Part shown: one piece after another, positions 22,011-36,800 of the stretch
Layout of the letters: each line of letters starts with the position of its first letter
Numbering within the stretch: position 1 is the stretch's first letter
Assembly (NCBI RefSeq): GCF_004210375.1
Contig: NC_134834.1
Span: 149,453,009 to 149,517,008 of the forward strand
Reading direction: 5' to 3'
DNA from: Tachypleus tridentatus
Lineage: Eukaryota > Arthropoda > Merostomata > Xiphosura > Limulidae
Length of the DNA: 64,000 bases
Program-made: the position numbers and the translations under genes
The notes under the pieces: generated by a model
What the model saw: the letters and a program-made list of their open reading frames with translations, nothing else
Database searches by the model: none
What the model was told of the DNA's origin: nothing

Positions 22011-24310
22011 TTTGTTGTTTCTGAGCCATAAAATAAGAGTAACATGGAAGTTGGTTCTATGAAAACTAACAACTGTACGACATAGTTCCTGCAGTTACAA
22101 CTAATCATAGGACAGTTAATTCCATTAACAGATTGAACAGTGAACTAATATAGATTATTCTGTAAACAGTGCTACCTAGTTTGAGGACCAATAGAGATCT
22201 CTCTGTGATGATGAAATGCAAGATAATCCTGAAGAAGACATTATTGTGGTCAAGTAACCATGGAAACTGATTACTATCACACAAGATGTGAATGAAGAAA
22301 GTTTATTGAAATCAGCTGATGGTGGTAACAAGAGGGTATTGTACTGGTTGATGTTCACTAGATAACAGATACCAAGTCGTTTTTAAAAAGACATTTCAGT
22401 GTTAAACAATGTGAGCAGCTTGCTCCAAAAATATGAACTAGATCTGTGAGTACTCACTCCAGAAATTCTGAACTTTGTATCCTTTTGTGAGATACAACTT
22501 TTTTTAAAACCACCCTTTCAGTAAAGTTTTGGTATAGATATGTGAGCTTTGCAGTGTTTATGCAGTTTGGTGCTTATCAAGAAACAAAAGGCTATCTGTG
22601 CTCTGCCCACCTCTGATACTGAAAAACAATTTTTAGTAGTCTGCAGACATGGCACTGTAGACATCTTAGACAGAACCTCGTTTTTTTTCTATATAACCCA
22701 GGTCTTATTACTTAATATTGTCACGTTTGGAAACAGGTTGTTTTGTTACGTTGGATGTTTTATTCTGCCCGAGGGCCAGTTTTTAAGAGTGTTTTTTGTT
22801 TGTTATCTCATGATATTACTATATACTTTACGATAATTCCTATTGTAGAGTGATAGTGTTATGTAATGACGTTAAGTGTAGTTTTACCATACATTATATA
22901 ATCTTTCTCATACATGTCCTCTCACAAGATAAGAGAGTAGTAGGACCATAAATATAATCATTGTATTGTAGCTTAGTTTGGAAAGGATCATGTGTGTATA
23001 GTAGGTCCATCACTATCAAAGAATGTTTGCATAACCATAAATGCAATATGAACATGACTACAATTCGATGAACTTGTTTAACTTTTGTTTCTGAAGCATT
23101 ATCTCACATAAACAATTGTTTCTTTTTATAATGTACTGAGTTCATTGGTAAAGGAGTGTGTTGTTTGTATTGTATGTAAATCCTTTTGTAAAAGGGCAAC
23201 ACATAGTTGTACAAACATGTTGGACAAGGAGTGTTTTTTTATTATTATTTAATTTATGACAATGTGGGCCAATCCTGAAGCAAATGGAAAAGTGTGGTAC
23301 AATATCAAGATGGCATATACCTTCTTGTACTAATGAAAGAAAATTGGAATTTTCCATTCGTGTAGTTATGCAAAGTTTGTTAAGTGATCAAGAAAGTTGT
23401 TAGGTTGATTTTGTTCTGGCTCGTTCCTGTTTGGTGTTAATTCATCTAGTGTATCATGTGTTGTGTTTCTGTTGGGAAAATATCTGTAGTATGTGAAGAT
23501 ACATTTGCTACTGACAGCAACTTTTGCACATAATGATCTCCTGAGAATTTTATTCAGAACGAGTAATTTGTGGGATAGTATAGTGGGTGTGGGTAAGTCT
23601 GATGTTGAGTATTTAAGTTGGTAATGTGAGATTAATTAAATATAGCACAGAAGAGCAGCAGAATTAGATGTGCTTATGATCCAATGATGACAACGTTTAG
23701 AGCTACACCTCCATAAAAGTTGACTAAACATTTTAATACATTATTTGTTGTTTTTTTTACTGTGTTTATTTCAAAGAACGAGGTTGAATATAGACTATAT
23801 GAAGTCAGTAAGTGGCATATAGAATTAGTTTGTAGTGTAGTAGATATTATGATAAAGGTCCTGTCTTGTCATATAAACCAATTTCACTTAAGTACTACAT
23901 ACTAAAAACATAAGTGCACATGGAAGCAAGTAAACTACATAAAAAGAGAAGTTATCTCCTCACCTTGTGAAAACATTAAGCACATCTTCTTTCCTTGGAA
24001 GGAAAGAGAGCAATGTTTGTAAATATTATTATATATTCAATGAGTCCAGGCAAGTGGGCCCAACGAGTGATTACTGGACATTTTATTTCGTTCATTGAAA
24101 CTAAGCCTCAGTTAAGGTAGTTTATAATAGATTTGTTCTATATTTATTTCATGTACTAGTGAAAATTACATCATTCTCCAGTGGTGGACTTAACGCACAC
24201 CAGAAACCAACTTTATGGAAAAATAACAGAATTTTCATATGTATAGAAGATATTCCAAATACTTGCATGGTAATATAAAAAGGTAGAATAAAAACATAAA
24301 AGGTAACAGT
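22011..24310. other. Intergenic between PLOD and factor C, no gene seen
   Basis: Short open frames only. A fragment near 22575-22630 (GGCTATCTGTGCTCTGCCCA) matches the middle of the short SINE family B/C. Nothing else is recognised. Confidence 0.5.
24143..24148 (-). promoter_or_regulatory. Possible poly(A) signal of factor C
   Basis: AATAAA on the minus strand, about 330 nt after the factor C stop. Further A/T-rich candidates lie nearby. Confidence 0.3.
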
Positions 24311-24476
24311 GTCCAATGGATACTATTCTCATTCATTGACTAAACGAACCATTTGTAAAAACAAACAAACAATGACACTGGTGCCTTACCCACTTAACCT
24401 TCTTATGGGTTAAACTAGTAAAGCAAAAATAGGAAACAAGATGTTTATAACCATGATTAAAATATTTAGATCAGTT

Positions 24477-24827
24477 TCAAATGAACTGCCTAATCCATGA
24501 TAGAAAAACGTTAACTTTAGTGAAGCCCCCATACTGGTTAGCCTTGCCACATCCACTGGGACTGCCCCAGCTGACAATCCCTTCCAAGACCCACCGCCTT
24601 TCGGTACGGGAATCATCAGCAAACACTAATGGTCCTCCACTGTCCCCACTGCAGGCATCATAACGTCCCTTCTTGTAACCTGCACAGAACATGTTCTCTG
24701 TTACTGTCAGTGGTAAGTCTGCTTCCTTGTACCCCTCTTCACAGGTGCTTGCTGCAACAACAGGTAGCACAGCTTGTTGAATCATCTCTGAATATGTGTT
24801 GTTTTCATTCAAACCCCAACCTGTCAC
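24477..24827 (-). CDS. Factor C exon 18 (catalytic Ser, stop)
   Basis: 351 nt including the stop. It encodes VTGWGLNENNTYSEM to the GDSGGPLVF catalytic Ser966 and IVSWGSPSGCGKANQYGG, ending RQFI. Residue 918 is Met (ATG), where the upstream copy has Thr (ACA), a two-base change in one codon. Confidence 0.98.
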   Translation of the reverse strand: MTGWGLNENNTYSEMIQQAVLPVVAASTCEEGYKEADLPLTVTENMFCAGYKKGRYDACSGDSGGPLVFADDSRTERRWVLEGIVSWGSPSGCGKANQYGGFTKVNVFLSWIRQFI

Positions 24828-27800
24828 CTGGAAGATGTGTTGATTGTAAAACAGTTATTCATACAAGAACATAGCTGCTGGTACTTTTTTACTAACAATG
24901 TTATCTAGAAATTACATATTTAATATGTACAAAGTTTGTTTGTTATTTGAATTTAACACACTCCTACACAAGGGCTATCTGTGCTAGCCGTCACTAATTT
25001 GCTAACAAGGCAAACATTTTTGGTCAGAGAGAGATTTGAGTCACACACCCTAACCATCTGGTGCAGGCCAGTTCTATTCTGTAGTTTGATGTAGACAGCT
25101 ACTCCTGTAGGATATGCACTAGCATTGTACGAGTTTGGCTTGGATCACAGGCAGCGTTTATTTAGATGGGTTTTATAATCGTAGCTAATTTTATAATGAT
25201 CATCTGAGCTTGGAATGAGTAAAGACAGGTGATGGTCAGTACTTGCATTCTTTTACCCAACTGTTTAAACTTCTTTCAGTTCTCCACTGTAAAAAAATAT
25301 ACACAGGTCTGCAATGGTTTTATTGTATTCAAAGGTTTACATGTTCCATATTTTAATTTTATGAATAATGAAATACTTACCACTGCTAATGTTCCCTCCT
25401 TCAAGTGTTCTCTTGTTGTGATGTCAGTAGGCAGACAGATTGGTTGGACTCGTGTTGTCAAAGTAACAGGAGTTTTCAGTTGAATTAGGGCTATGTCAAA
25501 GTTGAGATTGCCGGGGTCGTAGTTAGGATTTACGTGGATCTCGAGAGCCTAAACATTGTAAAATATTTTGTTTTGAGTTAAGAAGACAATCTTCAATTTC
25601 ACGCGTATTATGTGGAAATATTTCACTTTATGAGCTTTCATTTTTTGAACGGCCTACGTTTTTTGATAAACAAGCATTGTTATGTTTCTCATTCCCTCTA
25701 CCATGCTTATTTCCAGTTGTTTAATCTCAGCTGTGTACGTACTGTTATATTGTCAAAGATGACAATATACATGACTATCTATTTTGTTTTCAATTCATAT
25801 TCTAGGCTTACCTTTTGATTTTAAATATACTGTGTTCATCTGAATTTTGGTTAAATTGTAGAATCATGTCAGGGGCAATAATGCATTATACACTGACCTG
25901 TTATAGAGAAAGCTAGTCAAAAGATGGATTTGCACTAGCCGTCTTTACTTTTCAAGTGACACAATAGAGGAAGGGTAGCCAATCATCACCACCCATTACA
26001 AAGTCTTGGGCTACTCTTTAACTATTAAATACATAATCGTGCCTCCATAGCTGAGACAATTGATGTTCTAACCAGCAGACCATGCCACGCCTCCTCAGCT
26101 CATATTTTAAATTGCAAAATTATGGAAGTTACTAAAGACTGGTTGGAGACATGGTATTTATTTAATATGCATTCTGAAATAAAATAAAATCGAAAAAACG
26201 TAAATGTTCTGTGGAGGGTTGAATTAAAATAGCAAAATCCACACCTTCCAGAAACAACTATGCAGTACCAATAACACGAGAGACTAAGAGCACCCTTCAC
26301 TTTAACAGTGCATATAAAACAGTTATGTCTCTAAATGAAATGTTAGGAATGTTTTATATTTTTTTCACTAAATAATTTTGATTTGAAACTCTAATTTGAA
26401 AAATTATCGTTTGATTTTAAAATTATCATATCAGTGCGTTTCTTTTAGTACAAGAGAATCCAGCTTTTGACCAACAAAATTGTTGGTCACTGAGAACACC
26501 TCACCTCTCTTACTTGTACGTAGTCATCGTCTCTACTGTCATCACGGTAGTACTTGCCCAAATAGATTTTAAACTGACTGGGATCAATTATCTCAGCAGT
26601 AGCAGAGTAGGTGACACAGTGGGCAGCAGTGACGATCCATTTCTCATTCAATAGGGATCCTCCACACTGGAGAAACCACATATTGTGGTCTGCAAGCCAT
26701 CGAGAGATTCCTGCCTGCCACGGCCACTGACCTATTTCTGTAGAATTCCCATTCCAGATGAAAGGAGAACGAGGAGAGTCTGACCGTCCACAAACTAAAA
26801 ATTTCGTTATAACATTTGTTGTTTACTTTTTCTTATCTACATATTTACTATAAATAACTAGTGCTTCCACCTGTTGATAAATTATGTTACTACTATCAAC
26901 AAAAAAACATTACAGCCATTCAAATGTACCGCAAACGTCTATTCTAAACTCATCACCATATTCCCACTCATAGCTCTATGTTATGATGGTACAATTAGGT
27001 AAAGCCAGCCTTTGGTCAGTCTCAAACTACTATATATCCTTTAATTTGAAAGTTATTAAAAGGGACTGTAGTGAATAAGTATAACAGCTTCCTTTCTAAG
27101 TTTATCCAGTATGGACGTTTCTAAATTTAGATTAGGCTTGTACAATATGTTGCTCGAGAAATTTAAAAAAAATGTATATCAGAACGGCTGGGATGGGTAT
27201 GAAGAACGTTTAGACCTTTCTAGGTCATCTTCAGGTTACTTCAAGTGGGTTTCTCGTCATCAAAAAAATAAAAAAAATTACTAGTCGTACCAGTACCACG
27301 GCATTCCACAACTTAGCAAATCCACTGACCTTAAACTGTACGTTATTCTTACAAACTCTAAAATATTATAAAATATCTGTGGAAACAGAGACCGAAAATA
27401 TGATGTGTGCGAGTCACTAAGAAGACTATTCATTTAGGAGCACTTGACTCAAAGAATCGCTCAATCACTACCCAGGTAGACTTATTGCTAAAGATATAAA
27501 ATAAGGTAAAAAGTTTAAAGTCTTAGCTTTAACTGATTTCTACAAAACTAAAAACAGCTATTCAGGCTCTTAACCTTTACTAACATATCCCTTCTAAATA
27601 ACTGAATACATTTCATAAGTTCTCTTATACATTAAAATTCATCGACGAAGAAATAATTTAACGTAGCCATTCTTACTGCACACTCGATATTCAGGTAAAT
27701 AATGGGATTTGATAACAATTGTTTTCTTATGGGATCGAAACTTCAATGCTATACAAGTGATACCTTCTCTAATAATCATTATTTTAAAATAACAGAATAG

Positions 27801-30800
27801 AAATAAGGCAGTTAATCAAATGATACGCACTGCCAACTCTTAAAGTACGTTAGAAAAATTTGGTACTCTAATAATACACCCAACAAACCAAAAAACGTGG
27901 AGCGAGTTTTTGTGGTAATGTAATAACAAATCAGCTATTAGCCCTATTGACAAGTGTAATGCAAAAGCTCGGGGACCTGAACAGTCAGTTGTTTTTTTTT
28001 CTACAACCTATTTAAGGTAAACATCATTAAAAAGAAACGTTGCCTGGAATACAGCTAGCGGGCCGACCACTCCAGTTTCCATTAGAGTCACATCTTCTGC
28101 CTTGAGATCCAAGTAGTTCGTAGTATCTCGACTCGCACGTGTAAATGGCTCGAGACCCTACCCGGTAATGACCTTCAGGTAGTTTAACTTTAGAAGCCAA
28201 GTCCACAGTAGAGGGTTGTGAGGATCTAGGTTTTGGAGGAGGTTTGGCTGCTCTGGCTAATGGGAGGGGTAACCGTGGCAACCTAGGTTATTGAAAAAGC
28301 AGCAGCTAGCATTAACCTTTTAGACTGTTGATTTACAACTCATTTACAAATGAAATACATCAGAATGGATTTCAAGTATACGACATTTATTAAAGGCTGC
28401 AGATGTAGATTTCAAATGAATTTGACACTTCAATTACAGTTATGTATATTTAATATTAAAACAACTCTGGCCATACAAATCGGCTAGGCACGTGGCAACC
28501 ACTGTCAATATAGTCACAATGGAATGAAATGTATCAGAATTACATTTAGTCATAAATTGCATTTCATAAATAATGTGATGTCACTAAAATTTTTATCATT
28601 TTGGGGATGGATATACATATATATATAAAACTTCCCTTTCTGACAGAAAACATTCATACACTCAATTCATAAAGATGTGTTGACGTACTTAATATTGAAT
28701 TTCCAAGATGGGCATCTCTCTTTAACTTAATGGAAAATAAAGGAATGTGGATCAACTTGGGACGATAGGACTAACTAGTTAGAGCTCTAAAACAAGTCAT
28801 GCATCTACTACAATAAGCAGAATACTGAGTCTTGTAACTGATAAGCATTAACGAACACAAAATTCAATGGAAAATGCAGTCCATAATTCCTACACTATAG
28901 TGTGAAACATAATCAAGGAAAAGCGACACGAGTCACGTGCTGCTTGCATGACCTATTCGTTTGACTGTTGTATGCCTTTGGAAACAGGGAGATGAAACTC
29001 TATCATACTATTCCATATGAAAACATACCAGTCAAAATCTAATACAAGTACATCCCAGTCAGGTTACCTGTGGATTTATGTGCAATCAATCAGACTATTC
29101 AAACTGAAGCAGGGAAACTTGACCTCATACACCAGATGGATAATTGGAAGCTAGCAGGGAAAAGTTGTGTGCCTTGGTCATAACAGCCAACGATGGAGCC
29201 TTTTGCAAAATAAATGACGCCAAACAGTTGTCAGCTAAAGTAAAACCAGATGTAAAAGACATGGACGGTGATGACGCCCGAGTGTAGATAAAGGTGCCAA
29301 ACTGCAAACTTAAGTATATATTGCACTATAAAACTATCAATTGTATGTCATAATGCAGGACTTGACCACAGAAGTTTTAAAAGACCCCATCCTTAATACT
29401 AGTGTATCAACGATTATAAAAAAGGGAATGTATATTTCAGAGAAAACGAAAACGTGACATCGTTGGTTGTAGATGAAGAAAGAAAATTGGAAAAAGAATT
29501 TACACCAATAATTACTACTTCTCTGTAAATCCGAATGCACCTGTTTTCTTAAATCAGTTTTTATGTGCAATATTAATATAATTCCATACTGCTAAAGTAA
29601 TCATGTGATGAAATATTTAGTATCTTTAGTTGTTGAACAGCTTATTCCAATGCTCCTTAACTAAACATAAAAGGTCTGATAACCTTTAATGAAATCTAGT
29701 TAATGAGCACATATCTGCATTCCAGTCTGTACATAGAGGAATATTCAGGCTTCATTTGTTACACATTCAAAAACAGTACTTGAGTGTTCCATTTGTACGT
29801 TAAATAACTCATTTAACGTGAAAAGACGTACCTCAAGAAAGGTGACCCAACACGACTGATCGAGTTTGTCCGACTTGGAGGTTTGATTTCCACAGAACCA
29901 TATGATGGTACAGGAGGGTTTTGGCAGGTGATGACTAAAAAAAACAAAAAAACTTAAACAAAAAGGTGAATTATCAAACTTTAAAAAACACGAGAAAAAT
30001 AAAGGTATTGAGGTTGCATAACATTGTTAACAAACTACAAGTTACATAACACTGTCAATAAGCTACAAGTGTCACATAATATTGTCACTAAATTACTGCT
30101 AAAATAAGTTTTATGTTATTCATAACTGATAACACATTATTTCCCAACAGATATAGTAAATGTTTTATACCTTTGATACATCGAGGTTTAGGAGCACTCC
30201 ATGTGCCATTTGTTGTACAAGTTACGGTCTCAGTTCCACTGAGGTAGTGGAGAACCTCACAGCTGTACCTTATAGAAGAACCAGCATAGAACCCATCAAT
30301 ACTTTGTCCATGAAGTGTGGCGTGTCCATTTTCCAGTGATCCAGGGTCATCGCATTTGGCTAGAAATGTCAAAATTAAATTCATCATCTTCTTTAATTGA
30401 AAAATATTTAAACATTATGGTAATATTTCTGTAGATCTAATAACATTTACTTGGGCAAAATGCACAGAATTTGAAAGAAATACTTTATATCTGGTCTCCA
30501 GCAAAATATAATATATATGGATATTTCGAATCTTTAGGGAGAAGCTAAAATATGAATTTGTTTGTTTGTTTGTTTTGAATTTCGCACAAAGCTACTCGAG
30601 GGCTATCTGTGCTAGCCGTCCCTAATTTAGCAGTGTAAGACTAGAGGGAAGGCAGCTCGTCATCACCACCCACCGCCAACTCTTGGGCTACTCTTTTACC
30701 AACGAATAGTGGGATTGACCGTCACATTATACGCCCCCACGGCTGGGAGGGCGAGCATGTTTAGCGCGACGCGGGCGCGAACCCGCGACCCTCGGATTAC

Positions 30801-33800
30801 GAGTCGCACGCCTTACGCGCACGCATGCCAGGCCTCTAAAATATGAAATGTTAAAGGTTTGGAAAATAGAGTAATTAGTTTACCACGTGAATATACCTTC
30901 ACACTGTTCGAATATAAAAAAGTCACCATTACATTTTAACTTTTAGGAAATACTTTAAAGCAAATACAATTTATTGCCTTTCAACAATGCAAAAATCAAA
31001 ATAATTTAACTGTGTAACCTTTGGAGATTACGTATATTACTATATATTATACCAAGTGTCAAGAATATGAATCTTTATATTGCTGAATCTTATAATAAAA
31101 CAAACAATATTTTATTATATAACTTTTTACAGAACCGTTTTTCCAAGTCATATACCAAGCGTGAATACTTTGATAACCATAATATATTACCAAACGTTTT
31201 TGAGGAGTACCTTTATTTCTGTCTGACAAATCCATCATGCAAGCAAAGCTTGAGGGCTGAAAACATGACTTGGTTTTCCACACAGGCTGCAGCTGATCTC
31301 GGATGTCCAGATATACACAGTTAGTTTCATTTCCAGGTTCGCCAGAGGCCCAGAATGTTAGGTTATCATTCAGAACCACATTACTACGATCCATTAGCTC
31401 CCAAACAAAGGGCTTCTCAGCATCTAGTCTGTGCAATCCTATCCATGTGGTTGTTAACCCTAACCAGGAAAAGTTTCACAGCTTAGTATCCATCACTTTT
31501 AATGATAGATCTGCAAGACTCAAACGAAAGTTAAGTGCCCAGTAATTTTTAGTGTCAAGAATAAACTTCACAGATGAATTTATTGCTACGTTTACTACAA
31601 GTTTTCAAAACACATAAGGTTATTTACTATACAAATTATACGAGGTCTTTTGCCAGTAGCAACAATGTAATGCCATCATACTTTTTAGAAGCACTTTAAT
31701 AAGTTAGAATTTTGAAAAGTTAGTGATTTCATATACTTGCTCTGTATAATGGAAGCCTCAAAATTATTACTGAAGTTAAAATTTATTATTATCACCTGGT
31801 CAACGAGATTAAACAGAGATTTCTTCTAACTCACCTGATTAATCTTGTTTGAGAGTGCGACAGTCACTTCTGCTTTCCACCGGCATGTGAATCTATTCAC
31901 CAACTAATAATGCTGCTACTAACCAATTTATTTGTTTGTTTCTTGAATATTAATCAGAGATATTAGATGGTGTTTGCGCTAACCGTTTCTAAGTTAGAAG
32001 GTGATAGATTATAGAGAAGACAGTTACCGTTGTGTTTTTAGGCGACTCTTTAACATGATTGACTGTAACATTATAACACCATGAATAAAAGGGGCGAGTA
32101 CATTCACCAACAATAATCCAGTGTCCTAATTCCTAGGTCAAGTGATGTAACTACAAATATTGGTAGATTTGTTAGTATGTCAGAACTCTCTCTTCTGCAT
32201 CAAGATAATTGAAACACAATTTTTAAAGATTGGAGGAAGGAATCTTGAAGAGCTGTTCACAGATGGGAAAGTTCACATTTGGGCAGTATTAAGTTTTTAT
32301 TATTACTAATTGTTTATCTTTGAACAAAGCCACAATGGGCTGTCTGCAGAGTCCACCGAGGGGAATCGAACCCTTGATATTTAGTGATGCAAGTCCGTAG
32401 ACTTCCCGTTGTGCCAGCGAGGGACTATTGTTATTCACCATGTGTTTCAGGTCTTATAAACGTGGAGAACAGTTGTGTCAGGAATTTATTACCATTTATA
32501 CATACATACATGCGTGTGTGTTTGTCCTCAAAATAATTACGAAATATTAAAAATTGCAAAACTTTGTAACAGAAAATTTTTTATCGTGAAGACTTTTTTT
32601 AAACGTTATATTTCAGTGTTATTCAAATCCCATTGTAAATCCTTCTCAAAATTCGTTGTTAAAAGAGTAACCCAAAAGTTGGCGGTGATGACTAGTTGCC
32701 TTTCCTCTCGTCTTACACAACTAAATTATGAATGGCTAGCGCACAAAATTTAAAAACAAAGAAACAAAAACAACATTATAATCCAACAAATAAAAACAAT
32801 TAAAAGTAACAATACAGGCTAGAATTTACAAAAAAAACGCTAAATCATAAAACAATAAAAAATTACGCAGAGATCATTGATACCACTCATTTGCGAGAAA
32901 ATAAAAAAATTCTGTAAAAAATTTGGAAAAGTGATCCAAAAATTATTTATTTTAAAACATTGCAATTCAGAATAATATATCATTGTAACTAAACTCTAAA
33001 ACAATGGTAATGGTATGGCATGGGTTAAAAGTAAATCAAAGTGTGGGTTATTTACAATATTTTGTGTCCAGGGTGTCTACTGGATGATACATCATAACTT
33101 TCCCTGTAGTTAACATATACCTGAGAAGATATTATTTGACGATATATTCACATCAGGTTGAATTGCACTCTTTAGACCCAAGAATGATCCGCTATAGTCC
33201 ACAAACAAGCCAGAATTGCATACCTCAAATCAATCTTACTTTATATAGGTCAGAGCTGCAACGTAAAAAGTCACGACCAACGAGACCGTGTTCTTTCTTG
33301 GAAAGTCGGTTAGAACTTGACGTAGTATGTGTACTATGCCTTAATTCAGTTATGGCGAATGCACTTACCACAGTTATATGAGAACTAATGATTCATAAAT
33401 ACCAGTTAATTTGAAACCCACACAACTTCTTATGGCTAGCAGAAAATACTGCTACCTCTGCCCTTGAAGACGCTTGACAATAGCCACCATTCAGCGAGTT
33501 CGGAAATCTCACATAAACGTGTGTTTATCACTGGCTGGTTGTTATGAAGACTGTCTGGATACAATAGGTAAGATGAAGAAGGGGGAGAAGAGAGAAATAT
33601 ATTGCACGAAAAACACCTTCCAACAAAACGTGTTTACAAACAGCGACCAATCTTTCTAGTGGCTCGGCATGGCCAGGTGGATTAAGGCGTTCGACTTGTA
33701 ATCTGATGGTCGCGGGTTCGAATCCCCGTCGCACCAAACTTGCTCGCCCTTTCAGCCGTGGGGGCGTTATAATGTGACGGTCAATCTCACTATTCGTTGG

Positions 33801-36800
33801 TAAAAGAGTAGCCCAAGAGTTGGCGGTGGGTGGTGATGACTAGCTGCCTTCCCTCCACTGCTAAATTAGGGGCAGCTAGAGCAGATAGCCATCGCGTAGC
33901 CTTGCGTGAAATTAACCCTTCTAACCCTAACCCACCTTCTGATATGAGAAACTGTAACACGAAGAAATAACTAAAATCATGTTCAACTTCCCAAATAAAC
34001 CCAAAATTACATTCATGTAGTCCACAAAACACGATTTAATATTACAACGTAATTAACGTAAGATGCATACATAACGACCACCTTGTTGAGAAATAATGAA
34101 GCTAAGATCCCTTAGTGCTCACAAGATCAAAAAATACACACACAAATCTTTTTCTAAATTAAAAAAACTGAAAAGTAGTGTGTAATCTACGCTTCCTTTA
34201 ATATTTAATGATCATACTATAATTCTCATGATTAAACCACATAAACTAAGAATATCTCACTTACCCAAAGTACAAGATGTTCCTTCACCAATGAAAATAA
34301 TGATTCCACCATATTTTTAAATTTGTTGTGAAGTAGGTTCCCCTCAGCAAAAGGGAAATATTCACAAACATTTTAGTTTAAACCCAAACTGAAAAAAACC
34401 TTTTCCCTGTATTAGAAATACCAAAACCATACTTTCTCTTCATTTTCATGTAGTTCAAATGAATCAGTGCAATTTCCCACCAAGGTTGTATTTTCATACT
34501 TTACGAAAAGATTCCTTATTTGTCCCCTCCAAACAAACTGTACTATTTTTATTTATATATATAGCTTAGACTACTTCTAAAAATATGTAAAAAGGGGTTA
34601 AATATGTTAAAATATTCTATAAATCAACATCTGTGGTATGCGAGGTCACTCCTGAATATCTACGCAGTTCCTATAGGTATACCTAGCATCAATTGCTTAC
34701 TCCACATAATAAAGGCACCCAAACATTTATTTTAACCATACCAACTGTCGTATTCAACTTGCTGGTGTTCCACACATCTTTATGATGAAGTCCCCCTCCC
34801 AATCTGTTCTGTAACCCATCTCAGTTTCTCCTCCAAGTGTGGAAAACACTAGGGTCAAACCTTTTGGAAAAAAGACTTTAGTGAAACCTGCAGATCCCAC
34901 TAAGTTAGAATTAACAAACTAAACTGAAGCCAAATGTCCACCAACATCCACCATAAAATAAGTGCTCAGAATGTAAGGATAGAAAAGTCCTTTTAACCAA
35001 CTTACCAGAACCAACAGCAATTCTTAAGAGTTGAGCCCTAGGAAAAGTTAGCAAGCACACTTTACAGTCTGCACTCCCCTTTCACCAAAACCTCAGGTTG
35101 CAGATGATACAATTTCATTTTTGTTTGTTGAATTGTATTTAAAAAAAATCCCAAAGTTATTTGTACTAACTTACCCAAATTTAGAAGTGATCAAAGAGAA
35201 GGAAGTCAGTTAGTTAACCTATCCACTGTCAAATTACTAGATACTTTTGTTTTTAAACCAGTTCCACGTGCAACTGACCATAAAATGATAATGCTCCCTC
35301 TACACATATCTCGCTTAGTACCAATTGGTGGAATGAAGTTCGTAGTGACTGGTCAAAATGGTGGCTTTACATTGTGAGTCTGATACAAAGAAGGATTGAA
35401 TAAGATTCTATTCATTATTATTTCCACAAATAATAGCTCAACCTACTAGCCATGTCTCATTACCAACAGGAACCACATGGTTATTCAGATCGGCTTTCAA
35501 TGCAGACCACTTCACCAATCCAGCTTATGCTATAATAGTTTAAGCTATTAATTTCTGCTGTAGCCATTGCTTGTCATCAACGTTCCTGCATTTTCTGTAG
35601 CAAGTACATGTAGTAATCAGGCATGCCAATATTGAAGCAGGAGCTCTCATCCTTATGCCATGTAACTTTTGTAAGCATAACTTTAGCTGAAGTGGTGGTG
35701 TTGCCTAGATTAAGGAAATCATACTGACCAATTTGCTACAATGACCATTTTAGTTTCCTCATGGTGTTTGCTGCAGTGAAGCTTCCAGAGTAATGTGGCA
35801 ATGCATCTTTGATATTCTGGTACCCTGCACAAGTTCTGAAAGGTATTTTTGTAGCAGGGTCCACACCTGCAGTTGATATTAAAGTGGCCACATGTTAGAG
35901 CACAGGAGAAAGGAAACTAAACCACATTATCATTGAGACTGCTCACACCAGTAATGAAGCATTTCTTAATCCAAAGTGTTATCATACTGTACTTTTGTCC
36001 ATCTATATTTGTTCACTGAACTGTCTTGAACTTGAAGATCCAAAGTTGTCTGCTTTCTCAAAAATGTGACATTTTCAAGCTAAGATAATACCAAAATGGC
36101 CTGGTGTGCAATTGCAGTCACTGCTGATAGAAAAGAAAATGAGATTCCATATTTGGTCATCATATTCAATAAAATCCTCGTCTGCCAGATGCAGTTTCAG
36201 AGTATTATTGATGTGTCTAGTCGTATGGAAAACTCTATAATAACTCCAAGCCTTTTGATACATTTTGATTTTACAGCACAAGGATTTGTCCACAACTGGA
36301 GTTCCATCAAAACAACCACGTCAACTTTTGAGGCTTTCAGTCTACTCATCGTTATGAACATATGAAAGTTGCCACAATATATTTATTTAACCATAATGTA
36401 TCTCATTGAATAATGACTGAATTGCATATTTATTCCTTCTGTCTGTGGATTCCTGAGTGACTTAAAACAGCAGTGGAAACCATCATATTGACAAATGAAC
36501 TACATTATGGAAAGTCTGAAGTGGGGAAGGGTGAGATTTAGACATAAAAGCCTCAAGATGGAACAATCTATAGTACATACTACGTTTTATGGATATCAAG
36601 AAGATGCAGGAACAGATACAGCTAGACTAATTATGGTGACATGAACTGCAACAAATTGGTAAGCCTCCAGAATTGTTGTAATAAAACACGCTCAACCTCT
36701 GCATACAAGTTGTAGAAGGAATTTGAACATTTCTGCCATTAAAAGTGCTATACAATTGAATACACGTATTCAATATCATAACCAAAGTGGGTAACATACA

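Noticed and set aside
24481-24874. Open frames on the plus strand opposite factor C exon 18 (also 60619-61033)
   Set aside because: Antisense shadows of the protease exon.
33659-33740. tRNA-like sequence with good B box
   Set aside because: Part of SINE family A; the body follows directly and the same head is repeated many times in the window. No separate tRNA gene is supported.
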